A stretch of DNA of 64,000 nucleotides from Arcanobacterium phocae (GTDB lineage Bacteria; Actinomycetota; Actinomycetes; Actinomycetales; Actinomycetaceae). The number at the start of each line of letters is the position of its first letter. The stretch's first letter is position 1. This document shows positions 29,415 to 37,969 of the stretch, piece after piece. Under the pieces are notes generated by a model, which did no database searches, had not been told where the DNA came from, and saw only the letters and a program-made list of their open reading frames with translations. The stretch covers positions 186,001-250,000 of the forward strand of contig NZ_LT629804.1 in assembly GCF_900105865.1 (NCBI RefSeq). The letters are read 5' to 3'. The translations under genes and the position numbers were made by a program.

Positions 29415-30277
29415 GATACGCTCGCAATCCATTCGGCAGGATTGTGCAACTGTTCTACAGTAGGAGCATTCTGCGGTGATAGCCACACTCTGTTGAATCC
29501 GTCTAGCCCCATCTGTTTTACAACCGCCTCAACAAACTCATTTCCTTGGCTATATTGCTGAGCCTTCTTCGCTAGCCCAAGCATCTTCTCAAGACGTTTC
29601 ATCATAGCCCCGCCAGCTGCCCTCCGCTTCGCCATGGCATCAATAAGTGACGATCGGCAAGGCAACACGTCGTAAGACACATTGTTCATAACATATGTGG
29701 CATGCCCCTCTAGGAGGGACATAATTGCAGTGATCTCATCCAAAGTAGCGTCAACCACGGCGTCGTCGTCAGCAGATACGAGCACGCTGGCCCGCTGACC
29801 GATATATTCTGCCAGCCACGGCGCAGCCTGGAATTGTGCCACATGCGTCCACTCATGCACCGCAACCCACAGTCCCACATCGGCTTGGTTAACCGCAGAT
29901 TGGTCATAAAAATCAGCAATATTTGGGGCAACAAGATACAAGCTTGGGTTAATGGAATAGGGATCGTACTGTCCCAGAACTTTCATCGACAAAACTGAGG
30001 TGGCGAAACCAATCTGGTTGTCTTTTAGCTTTAGCAATCCAGATTGGGCATCCATCATCGCTTTAATCGAGGCGATAGCTTGATTCGCCCACACCGAACG
30101 ATCAACGATACGCACAGGTACCGGCGCCACCGAAAGCCCCGACACGTCTTCCACGACTACCCGCGCGCGCCCGGCCGCCTCCCGCAAATCTGACACAAAT
30201 ATCTGCGCCTGCCCTTTTTGCCATGACGGCCCACCGCCGGTAAATAATCGTGATAAGAGCGCCACACTTGCTACCAT
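29411..30277 (-). CDS. Zinc-dependent metalloprotease, DUF2342 / F420-associated type
   Basis: 288 aa. The Zn motif HEWTH (VAVHEWTHVAQF, about 138-142) sits in a long helical context. The family is annotated 'coenzyme F420 biosynthesis associated' or zincin-like in actinobacteria and is conserved between dacB and tilS. No peptidase substrate is known. The ATG at 30277 has GGGAGG upstream. The stop overlaps the tilS start. Confidence 0.8.
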   Translation of the reverse strand: MVASVALLSRLFTGGGPSWQKGQAQIFVSDLREAAGRARVVVEDVSGLSVAPVPVRIVDRSVWANQAIASIKAMMDAQSGLLKLKDNQIGFATSVLSMKVLGQYDPYSINPSLYLVAPNIADFYDQSAVNQADVGLWVAVHEWTHVAQFQAAPWLAEYIGQRASVLVSADDDAVVDATLDEITAIMSLLEGHATYVMNNVSYDVLPCRSSLIDAMAKRRAAGGAMMKRLEKMLGLAKKAQQYSQGNEFVEAVVKQMGLDGFNRVWLSPQNAPTVEQLHNPAEWIASVS

Positions 30278-30305
30278 TTCGACCTCCCAAAATCACTTCG
30301 CATTG

Positions 30306-31679
30306 TTATAGCGTATCAACGAGTTTCCCGACCATATCGTCGATGGCACCACGTATCTCACGTTGTGCATTTTCCTGATGATCCGAAACGAGTGCCACCA
30401 GGATGAGTGGGCGCCCGGCCTTCGTGGTGACGAAGCCAGCCAGCGCCGTCGTCGTCGATAATGTTCCTGTTTTTGCCCGAACCATACCGCGAGCAGGTGA
30501 ATCCAAGAATCGCTGTGCTAACGTGCCTTCTAGCCCACCTACCGGAAGTGCCGAACCGAGCGCACTAATCTTACACTTGTCACACTCCCAAGCTTGTTGC
30601 AGCACCTGAGCAAGTAGCGGTGCGGGAACCCTATTGTTATCGGACAGACCCGAATTATCATCGATCACCATGCCGCCGGTTGAGTATCCGCCAGAAACCA
30701 GAGCTTGTGTCACTGCTTTGCTAGCACCGGCAAAAGTAGCTGGCTGTTCAGATGCGATCGCCACTTCATGTCCAAAAACTTCAGCCAAAGTATTGTCTGA
30801 TTCAGTCATCATGACGTCGATCAGTTCACGTACCGGTGCACTGTGGGTTCGGGCAATTTCAGTGGCATCCTGGGGTGATTGCGCCCGATCTGCGACTGTG
30901 GCCGAAATTCCAGACTCCGTTAGCCGCGCAGCGAATTCGTTGGCGGCGGCAAGATCTGGTTCTGCCACGAAAGCAGAAAATTTATCGTCCGACACTTTCC
31001 CACGGTTGACGGCGATCGGCCGGATTGGCATCACGAATTCAGTGTTCTCTTCGGCCACTGCTTGCGGATGAAAGAGTGGCTCCTCGTAACGCGAGGAATC
31101 GACGTGTACTGTCACGGCGGTTATCCCATCACGAGATAGCTCTGCTCTGGCTTGCTGCGCTAAATCGTTGAGGCCTGCCCTGCCAATCACACGCTTGCTA
31201 TCGCCATCGCCGGCAGCTAACGTAACGTCGCCGTCGCCAACAAGATAAATATCGTCACCACTGCGGGTTACATGTGTGTCAAGGGTCGTGTTCGGGCCGA
31301 GCGTGGTCAAGGCGGCTACTGCGGTCACATACTTCATGGTGGAAGCTGGACGCAACGGGGTTTGTGATTCGAGTGCGCCGAGAGTTTCTTTCGTTTGTGG
31401 GTCGACGACGACGACGGACGCCACCCCACTCATCCGCGCATCTGTGCGAAATTCTTCAAGGATTGTGCGCACATGTGCAGAATCTTCAGCAGTAAATGTG
31501 GCGAATTCTGGAAGAGGTTCCTGCGTGAGGTGCACCTCATTTAGTTGCGGGTACGGCAAAGGCGCAGTAAGTGGCGGTTTCGTAGTAAAAAGTCCGGGAA
31601 CAAGGTCCCAGGCGTCTGCAACAATATATCCCCCGACAGCAGTGAGGAACACAGAAATTCCGATCTTTACTTTCTTCAC
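30306..31679 (-). CDS. dacB: D-alanyl-D-alanine carboxypeptidase/endopeptidase, PBP4 type
   Basis: 457 aa serine penicillin-binding protein of family S13. An N-terminal signal/anchor (about 5-25) precedes the active-site S-x-x-K (Ser112 in ASTMK). SDN is at 292-294 and KTG at 402-404, with a large insert between the first two motifs as in PBP4/DacB. Trims or cleaves peptidoglycan stem peptides outside the membrane. GTG start. First gene of the long minus-strand cluster, divergent from ppa, the usual actinobacterial order. Confidence 0.93.
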   Translation of the reverse strand: MKKVKIGISVFLTAVGGYIVADAWDLVPGLFTTKPPLTAPLPYPQLNEVHLTQEPLPEFATFTAEDSAHVRTILEEFRTDARMSGVASVVVVDPQTKETLGALESQTPLRPASTMKYVTAVAALTTLGPNTTLDTHVTRSGDDIYLVGDGDVTLAAGDGDSKRVIGRAGLNDLAQQARAELSRDGITAVTVHVDSSRYEEPLFHPQAVAEENTEFVMPIRPIAVNRGKVSDDKFSAFVAEPDLAAANEFAARLTESGISATVADRAQSPQDATEIARTHSAPVRELIDVMMTESDNTLAEVFGHEVAIASEQPATFAGASKAVTQALVSGGYSTGGMVIDDNSGLSDNNRVPAPLLAQVLQQAWECDKCKISALGSALPVGGLEGTLAQRFLDSPARGMVRAKTGTLSTTTALAGFVTTKAGRPLILVALVSDHQENAQREIRGAIDDMVGKLVDTL

Positions 31680-31762
31680 TCTTCAAGTCTCCCACACGCT
31701 GACGCTAAACACCGGCTACAATCGTTAAAAGCAGATTAACTGACATGCCAAAGGAGTCACCC

Positions 31763-32263
31763 ATGGAGTTTGATGTCACCATCGAAATTCCGAAGGGCAA
31801 TCGTAACAAGTACGAAGTCGATCATGAGACTGGGCGTATCCGTCTTGATCGTATGCTCTTCACATCTACCCGCTATCCAGACGATTACGGTTTCATTGAT
31901 AACACGCTCGGCGAAGATGGCGATCCATTGGACGCTCTTGTCCTTTTGGATGAACCAACGTTCCCGGGTTGTGTTATTCGGTGCCGAGCACTCGGGATGT
32001 TCCGCATGTCCGATGAAGCTGGTGGCGACGATAAGGTACTTTGTGTACCAGCAGCCGATCAGCGCGCATCTTGGCGTACTGAGATTGAGGATGTTTCCGA
32101 ATTTCACCGTCTTGAAATCCAGCACTTCTTTGAGGTTTATAAGGATCTCGAACCTGGCAAGTCAGTAGAAGGTGCTCACTGGGTAGGCCGTGAAGCAGCG
32201 GAAGAAGAAATTCGTGCCTCGTTTAAGCGTGCCGAAGATACTGGTTATTACGCCAAGCACTGA
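31763..32263 (+). CDS. ppa: Inorganic pyrophosphatase
   Basis: 166 aa, family I. ATG at 31763 with AAAGGAG six bases upstream; a reading from 31745 would cover that site. Metal-binding signature [10 protein letters not shown] (about 52-61). Hydrolyses the PPi released by biosynthesis, including the tRNA synthetase and folate reactions next door. Followed by a strong shared terminator. Confidence 0.96.
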   Translation: MEFDVTIEIPKGNRNKYEVDHETGRIRLDRMLFTSTRYPDDYGFIDNTLGEDGDPLDALVLLDEPTFPGCVIRCRALGMFRMSDEAGGDDKVLCVPAADQRASWRTEIEDVSEFHRLEIQHFFEVYKDLEPGKSVEGAHWVGREAAEEEIRASFKRAEDTGYYAKH

Positions 32264-32273
32264 GCTATAACGA

Positions 32274-32310
32274 GTTGTGGGGGCTGACCGTCAAGGTCAG
32301 CCCCCACAAC
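32274..32310. terminator. Bidirectional terminator between ppa and the NlpC/P60 gene
   Basis: A perfect 16-bp stem, starting GTTGTGGGGG, around a GTCAA loop. It lies 10 bases after ppa and 15 bases beyond the stop of the convergent gene. Confidence 0.85.
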
Positions 32311-32325
32311 TTATATCAAGTATTT

Positions 32326-33894
32326 TTAGTTATCGACTACTCGAATGTATACCGGGTTTCCATAGACTGGGCCTTCTTGAGTGCCCATTGCAGGGTTGTA
32401 AGCAGCAATATGCATGCCGTTTCCAGTGTACATTCCAACGTGACCTGGCCACCACAAGACGTCTCCAGGACGCGCTTCTGCTGGGGAAACACGACGGTAA
32501 CCGGCAGACATGTATCCTTCAGATACGCGCGGGACGCTGATGCCGTGGTTATTGAAGATGAACTTCATGAACCCCGAGCAGTCCCAACCAGCTGGCGTGA
32601 CACCACCCCAAACGTATGGTGTCCCAAGGTAGCGACGGCCAAAATCAACAAGTTTCTGTCCGGTTGTCCCGCTAGACGGCTGTGGAGTTGGTGCCGGTGC
32701 AGGTGCGGGAGCTGGCGCAGGAGCCGGCGCAGGTTGTGCAGCCTGTGCAGCAGCCTGTTGTTGGGCAGCAGCGCGATCTCGTGCGGCCTTTTCTTCAGCG
32801 GCCTTCCGCTCTGCTTCAGCTCGAGCTTGTGCAGCTTCTTCTGCCTTGCGAGCTTCTTGAGCTCGCCGTTCAGCTTCGGCTCGTTCTGCCGCCGCTCGTT
32901 CTGCCACCGCCCGTTCTTCGATTGCACGCTGATTTGCCGCGGTAGATTCGCTCGATTGTTCGGCACGTTGCACTGCTTCGCGGGCTAGTTTAATCGCATC
33001 AGGATTACCAGATGCCTCAGCAGCTTGGAGATTGGCGCGAACCTTAATGAGTGCTGCCGCTGCTTCTTCACTAGCTTGACGAGCAACGCTCACAGCTTGG
33101 TCAAAACGATCCGCGTTCGCGCCGGCAATAAGTGCATTCGCCGCCGCTTGGGATCGCTTGGCGCGATCTATTTCAATATTACTCAGACGCTGTGCCTCCA
33201 GCGCCTCAGTTGTGCCACGCTGGTGCGCCAAAACGGTGACGAGCTGGGCTCTCCGATCTGCAGCCAAGCTAACTTGCTGTTGGGCTTGTTGTGCCAAATG
33301 GTCAGCTTTTTCTTGCGCTTGGGCGGCATTCTCGGCAATATCTCGCTGTTTATCAGCTGCTTTATCGGCTTTGCTTTGCAGCGCACGAGCGATTTCTTCT
33401 AGTGCAGTGAAATGCTGAACTTTCGAGTCAGCTTGAGTAGCAACAGCGTCAAAGGCTCGAGTACGTTGATGTGCATTATGGAAGCTATCAGCGCCGAGGA
33501 GATAGAACGACGACGTAATGTTCGCTGCCGAATCACGATAGACAGCTTGCGAGATTGAACCAAGCTGTTGCCGGGCACGATCAACGTCCTCTAATGCTTT
33601 ATTAGCATGATCCTGCGTGCGGATTGCCTGCGCAATAGAGTCAGCTAGCTCCCCCTGAGCTTTCAAGCTTTCTGCCTTTGCTTGGGCGGCTTTCAATTCT
33701 AGCTTTGTCGATTCACCAGATAACCGTGCAATTTCTAGTTCGGCATCAGCAATAGACATTTGCGCAGTTTCTTCGGCTGATCGCGACCGTGTGATGTCAT
33801 CATCAGAAACCGGGGCAGCAATAGCTGTTTGTGACGACAAGACAAGCATGAGCGCACTGAGTGCGCCTCCAACACTATAAGCTCGCTTCTTCAC
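32326..33894 (-). CDS. Secreted NlpC/P60 peptidoglycan hydrolase with coiled coil
   Basis: 522 aa from the GTG at 33894, chosen because GGAGG lies five bases upstream (an ATG at 33906 would overlap that site). Signal peptide (about 1-28, ending AIAAP), then a long Ala/Gln/Glu-rich coiled coil (about 40-370), a PA-repeat linker and a C-terminal NlpC/P60 domain (about 410-522). Catalytic Cys439 (WDCSGF) and His485 (GHVGMYTG) are present. The architecture matches RipA/PcsB-like cell-separation endopeptidases, whose coiled coil regulates the enzyme. Confidence 0.92.
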   Translation of the reverse strand: MKKRAYSVGGALSALMLVLSSQTAIAAPVSDDDITRSRSAEETAQMSIADAELEIARLSGESTKLELKAAQAKAESLKAQGELADSIAQAIRTQDHANKALEDVDRARQQLGSISQAVYRDSAANITSSFYLLGADSFHNAHQRTRAFDAVATQADSKVQHFTALEEIARALQSKADKAADKQRDIAENAAQAQEKADHLAQQAQQQVSLAADRRAQLVTVLAHQRGTTEALEAQRLSNIEIDRAKRSQAAANALIAGANADRFDQAVSVARQASEEAAAALIKVRANLQAAEASGNPDAIKLAREAVQRAEQSSESTAANQRAIEERAVAERAAAERAEAERRAQEARKAEEAAQARAEAERKAAEEKAARDRAAAQQQAAAQAAQPAPAPAPAPAPAPAPTPQPSSGTTGQKLVDFGRRYLGTPYVWGGVTPAGWDCSGFMKFIFNNHGISVPRVSEGYMSAGYRRVSPAEARPGDVLWWPGHVGMYTGNGMHIAAYNPAMGTQEGPVYGNPVYIRVVDN

Positions 33895-34087
33895 AAAAAC
33901 CTCCACATGTTTTCTTTTCTCCCGCGTGTCGGCTTGATTTAATCCAACAGACTAGGATTGCTACATAACGACCTTATAACAAATCGCATCAATAAGAAAC
34001 ACGAAAAACAAAGTTCACGCCAATCACACCGTTCACATGTGTAACAATAAGCACTCTTTCACCGTCCCAACGGTATTCAATAAAAAC

Positions 34088-34120
34088 GGGTGTGGATGAC
34101 GATTATCATCATCCACACCC
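34088..34120 (-). terminator. Terminator of the MFS transporter gene
   Basis: A 12-bp stem GGGTGTGGATGA / TCATCCACACCC with further pairing inside, followed on the minus strand by GTTTTTATTG. It lies 21 bases past the stop. Confidence 0.85.
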
Positions 34121-34141
34121 AACTCAGTCAGTAGCTAAGAA

Positions 34142-35452
34142 CTACGCCTGTTCAACATGCGCTTGTATATCATGACGTCGATTCAAAACAACAAGCCACC
34201 AAGACAAACCAGCACCGACAAGCCCCACAACTGCCATAGCTATGAAAATAATGCTGAACCCGGTAGCCGGATCATCCTTATAGGAATCAAGAATAGAGCC
34301 ATTTAACGTCGTCGCCCACAAAATACATGCGAACGCTAGGAACGAATTAACTGACATCGCTGATCCCACAATCGAGTTAGGCAAATTCAGCTCCGCAACC
34401 GGAGCTTGCTGAATACCTTTTGCCATCATCGTCAAGAAAACAAAAGCAGAAATCAATCCAAGCGCAACATAGAAATTGCTTGCCTGAGCTGGCAAGAACG
34501 CCAAAATAATCAAGAATATTGCGCCGCCGAATAGCGTTGCCGCCAGAGTCTTGGCCGAGGACCTAAACACCTTATCGGCAACCATTCCACCCACCAAGCC
34601 GCCGCCTAGACCAAGCAAAATCGCGTTAACCGTAGCATAAAGAGCTGCCGACTCCTGCCCCATACCGTACACGCGAACAAAATACGGCGTCGTATAGATA
34701 AGAGTAGTGTACACCCAGTACACATTCATACCAGCGAAACCGGCAAGCCATACGCGCGGAATCCGCAAGGTCTGCCACAACCCAGCCAAAGCTTCAGAAT
34801 TGGTTAGCTCAACCGTTTCCGCATCGGCAGACACGTCACCGTCTTCCTTTGGATCTGCTGGAACATAGCGGTAGATCAGCGCAATCAACGGCAATGTCAG
34901 CAACGCATAGGCAATCATTCCGGACCGGAAAGCAAGCATCGAACCATTTGCAATCGCCATGATGCCGATAAGAATGCCGTTAAGCGTGGCTTCACCACCG
35001 GCTCGGAACGCCGTCAACGTACCAAGTGCAAAGCCCTTATGCTCCTTCGATGAAAACAGCACAACACCTTTAACAACAGCCGGCCAGAAAATTGCGTCAA
35101 TCACACCCCAAGTGAAGGTAATAACAAGCATGAATGAAAAAGCCGGACGGAGAATAATCATGATTAACGCAGTAACACAGCGATATGCCAAGCCCCACAT
35201 CAGCACGGTACGAGCATTGAACCGGTTATTCACCCATCCGGCAGGGATATAAAAGAACACGGCCACACCAAGCATCGTGAACAATAGACCAAACTGAGTA
35301 TCAGTTAGTCCATAGAACTCCACTAGCCGCTCATAGAACGGAATTTTGAAAGACTCAAAAGCAGAGTAGATTATTTGCCCAGAAAAAACCACAGTCAGAA
35401 ATGCTGCCACTTGTTCTTTACTGTGGAAGCCATTACGGCGAAAAAATCCCAT
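34142..35452 (-). CDS. MFS transporter
   Basis: 436 aa with twelve predicted membrane helices and a central cytoplasmic loop (about 205-225, acidic). A family-like segment YIPAGWVNNRFNARTVLMWG after helix 2 corresponds to MFS motif A (D/N-R-x-G-R-K), only weakly kept. Substrate unknown. Divergent from an alpha/beta hydrolase gene with 155 bp between starts, so the two may be co-regulated, for example import or export of a hydrolysis product; this is inference. Confidence 0.85.
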   Translation of the reverse strand: MGFFRRNGFHSKEQVAAFLTVVFSGQIIYSAFESFKIPFYERLVEFYGLTDTQFGLLFTMLGVAVFFYIPAGWVNNRFNARTVLMWGLAYRCVTALIMIILRPAFSFMLVITFTWGVIDAIFWPAVVKGVVLFSSKEHKGFALGTLTAFRAGGEATLNGILIGIMAIANGSMLAFRSGMIAYALLTLPLIALIYRYVPADPKEDGDVSADAETVELTNSEALAGLWQTLRIPRVWLAGFAGMNVYWVYTTLIYTTPYFVRVYGMGQESAALYATVNAILLGLGGGLVGGMVADKVFRSSAKTLAATLFGGAIFLIILAFLPAQASNFYVALGLISAFVFLTMMAKGIQQAPVAELNLPNSIVGSAMSVNSFLAFACILWATTLNGSILDSYKDDPATGFSIIFIAMAVVGLVGAGLSWWLVVLNRRHDIQAHVEQA

Positions 35453-35570
35453 GGAAACCCCTATGTTTTCATGACCAATACGAATACCAAATAGATTTTA
35501 CACATAAAATGACTTGTCATACGAATTTCTGGAAACTATGGCAGAAACAGGGCTTCTTTACCATTATTAG

Positions 35571-35600
35571 TTGTCTCGCAAGGTTTGTGCCAGATACCCT
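35571..35600 (+). promoter_or_regulatory. Promoter giving a leaderless hydrolase mRNA
   Basis: TTGTCT (35571-35576) N18 TACCCT (35595-35600), followed by seven bases and the ATG. No Shine-Dalgarno precedes the start. Transcription would begin at or next to the A of the ATG. Confidence 0.5.
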
Positions 35601-35607
35601 TATAAGC

Positions 35608-36627
35608 ATGACAACGTGGTACCCAGATTTTCTTGGAAAAGATTACACTAATACAACTATCGATCTGCAACCTGATGAGCAAGGACCAGTGAAGGCAACG
35701 CTGGTACGGCATCTACCAGAAACCGCACAAACAGCTGACTCAGCACCTAAGTTTGCTTTCCTCGGTGTGCACGGCTGGAATGACTATTTCTATCAGACGG
35801 AACTAGCTCAAGCTGTGACCTCGTGCGGGGGCCGTTTTTACGCCCTGGACTTGCGCCGCTACGGCCGATCCCATGAAGAAGGTCAGATGTGGGGATACAT
35901 CAGCGATTTGAAGAAATACGATGAAGAAATCCTCGCCGCGATGGAGATCATCAAGGCTGAACATCAGGAGGATTTCCCGATCATTCTTTACGGCCATTCA
36001 ACTGGTGGATTAACGACGAGCCTGTTTGCCTCCCGGCACGCCAGTAAGCTCGCTGGACTTGCACTGAATTCACCGTGGCTGGAGTATCAAGATTCCCCAA
36101 TCACTCACCATGTCGGAAAGCCTTTCGTGGATACCGTAGCGCGTTTTTCGCCAGAAAAAATCCTTTCGGAGTCCGATAATGGCTTCTACCAACGCGTACT
36201 TACCGGATGGAAAGAAGAGGACGGCCCAATGCCAGTCCATCAAGCTGGTGACCCGTTCTTCGAGGGCGGCTGGAAGCCGGACGAAAGATTCCGTCACTTC
36301 CCGTCCTTCCCTATTCGTGCCGGCTGGCTTTCCGCTGTCCTCAACGGTCACGCTCAAGTCGCTAAGGGTCTGAATATGGACCTTCCAGTTTTGGTGATGA
36401 CCTCGGCTCGCTCCGATATCACGGAAACATGGAATCAAGGACAACGCAGTGTCGACGGCGTGCTCGACGTCGAACTGATTTGGAAGCGCGCCGCTTACCT
36501 ATCTAATCACACCACTATTGTGAAACTATCGGGCGCAATCCATGACGTAGTTTTTTCGCGAGCAGAAGTACGCACCGAAGCTTTCGCTCACCTGCGCAAC
36601 TGGATCACGCACGTAGCACGTATTTAG
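35608..36627 (+). CDS. Alpha/beta hydrolase of the serine aminopeptidase / lysophospholipase type
   Basis: 339 aa from the ATG at 35608; 69 further in-frame codons upstream look non-coding. The nucleophile elbow GHSTGG places Ser131. LGVHGWNDYF (about 52) is the oxyanion-hole region, and a His near the C-terminus (GAIHDVVFSR) completes the expected triad. The family includes monoacylglycerol lipases, lysophospholipases and S33 peptidases, so the substrate is open. No signal peptide is visible, so it is probably cytoplasmic. The 3' end overlaps the convergent gene by 4 bp. Confidence 0.85.
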   Translation: MTTWYPDFLGKDYTNTTIDLQPDEQGPVKATLVRHLPETAQTADSAPKFAFLGVHGWNDYFYQTELAQAVTSCGGRFYALDLRRYGRSHEEGQMWGYISDLKKYDEEILAAMEIIKAEHQEDFPIILYGHSTGGLTTSLFASRHASKLAGLALNSPWLEYQDSPITHHVGKPFVDTVARFSPEKILSESDNGFYQRVLTGWKEEDGPMPVHQAGDPFFEGGWKPDERFRHFPSFPIRAGWLSAVLNGHAQVAKGLNMDLPVLVMTSARSDITETWNQGQRSVDGVLDVELIWKRAAYLSNHTTIVKLSGAIHDVVFSRAEVRTEAFAHLRNWITHVARI

Positions 36628-37859
36628 TGGCGACGTGAACGGCGTCTACGCGCCGGTTGTGGCTTATTATTAGAAGCACGTTGTTCGGCTCGCTGGGTGG
36701 TAATCCACTCAGCGAGCTTCGTGCAATCCTTTTCGGCTGCTTCAGCTACCGCACGAGCCGCCATATTGGCCGACTCCTCCTCGGAGAAAATAGTTTTCTC
36801 GGTGTGAACTTGGGGCGCAGAACGATCCCACAAGCGCTGTTCAGCACGCTTGGTGCGTTCCAAAAGCTGTTCGTATAGAACGGTCCCCGATTTCGATTTC
36901 GGCAGATGTGGGGTGCTGGCTGGCGTTGTGTCGCGCTCGTTGACTGATACGTGTTCTGATTCAGTTTGGCCAGCGGTGGCACGGCGGCGTGCCCGACGGC
37001 TACGACGGCGGGGCTGCTCAGTTAGCTCAGCCAACATAATTGCCGTATCAAAACGGCTTTCTTCTGCTTCTTCTGACGCTTCGCGAACGCCATCTTCGGA
37101 ATCTTGAAGGATAAAATCGGGTTGATCTGCAGGAAGATTATCAGCCTGCGATTGTTGAGGAACGGCTTGATGATATGGCAACGGGGCAATGGTAGGACGC
37201 TCCGCCCATCCTTGAATGTCCCACAGCGACTGATCAAGTAAATCTTCAGTTCCATCGCCATTATTGGCGCTCCCGGCACTGATCATCCATGGCGCTTGCG
37301 GCTGGTTAATGACGTGTGGCAGATGCTGATCTACATCTACGACTTCGATCAAGGTTCCGCTAGCGCCCTCATGTGCGACGATAAGTTTAACGTCAACATC
37401 TACCCCACTCAGCGAATTGCGTGCTTCATCATCGAGATCCTGGCAAAAGATGTATAACCGTGGCGCTTGCTGAGACGATGGCGCTGTGCTGTCAATAAAA
37501 AGCCCCCATCGATGAGCAAAATCTTGTTCTGTCCCCGGATAAAAGTCAACGAGTTCTTGCCGGCTGAGAGAACTAAATTTGCCGGCTCGCGCAGATGCCT
37601 GGACGAGCGATGCGGCAGTCAGGATGTCAACAACTTCAATCGTGACAACACGTTTATCTGAATCCAAAGCAATCAGTGATTGCTTTGGAACACTTGAGTC
37701 CTGATTCGTCACATACCCGATTGGAAACAGTGGGCGCTGAATTAAGGCTAAAGTTTGAGACTGCACCGCATGGAGAATGTCTTTGATGAGACTTCGAGAA
37801 AACTGGGAATATGTAGGTGCCTCAACGAGTCTTCCATCGTTCAATGCAAACACTGACAT
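36624..37859 (-). CDS. Unrecognised protein with Arg-rich C-terminus
   Basis: 411 aa; I do not recognise the family. Residues 1-190 look like a compact alpha/beta domain (LIQRPLFPIGYV, IALDSDKRVVTIEVVDILTA, KFSSLSRQELVDFYPG). A long, acidic, Gln-rich disordered region follows (about 200-280), then a basic cluster (about 290-310, RRRSRRARRRA) and a basic tail ending PARRRRSRRH. The two basic stretches suggest nucleic-acid or membrane binding. A good ribosome-binding site (GGGTGG) precedes the ATG. The last codons overlap the convergent hydrolase gene. Confidence 0.7.
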   Translation of the reverse strand: MSVFALNDGRLVEAPTYSQFSRSLIKDILHAVQSQTLALIQRPLFPIGYVTNQDSSVPKQSLIALDSDKRVVTIEVVDILTAASLVQASARAGKFSSLSRQELVDFYPGTEQDFAHRWGLFIDSTAPSSQQAPRLYIFCQDLDDEARNSLSGVDVDVKLIVAHEGASGTLIEVVDVDQHLPHVINQPQAPWMISAGSANNGDGTEDLLDQSLWDIQGWAERPTIAPLPYHQAVPQQSQADNLPADQPDFILQDSEDGVREASEEAEESRFDTAIMLAELTEQPRRRSRRARRRATAGQTESEHVSVNERDTTPASTPHLPKSKSGTVLYEQLLERTKRAEQRLWDRSAPQVHTEKTIFSEEESANMAARAVAEAAEKDCTKLAEWITTQRAEQRASNNKPQPARRRRSRRH

Positions 37860-37969
37860 GTTCCACCCTTCCTTCCCATACGTGTATTTAAAAGAATATC
37901 GGAAAACTCGGTATTTTATAAGATGATCAAGACGCGATATAGACCACCAATGGCCTTCAGTGCCTTATC

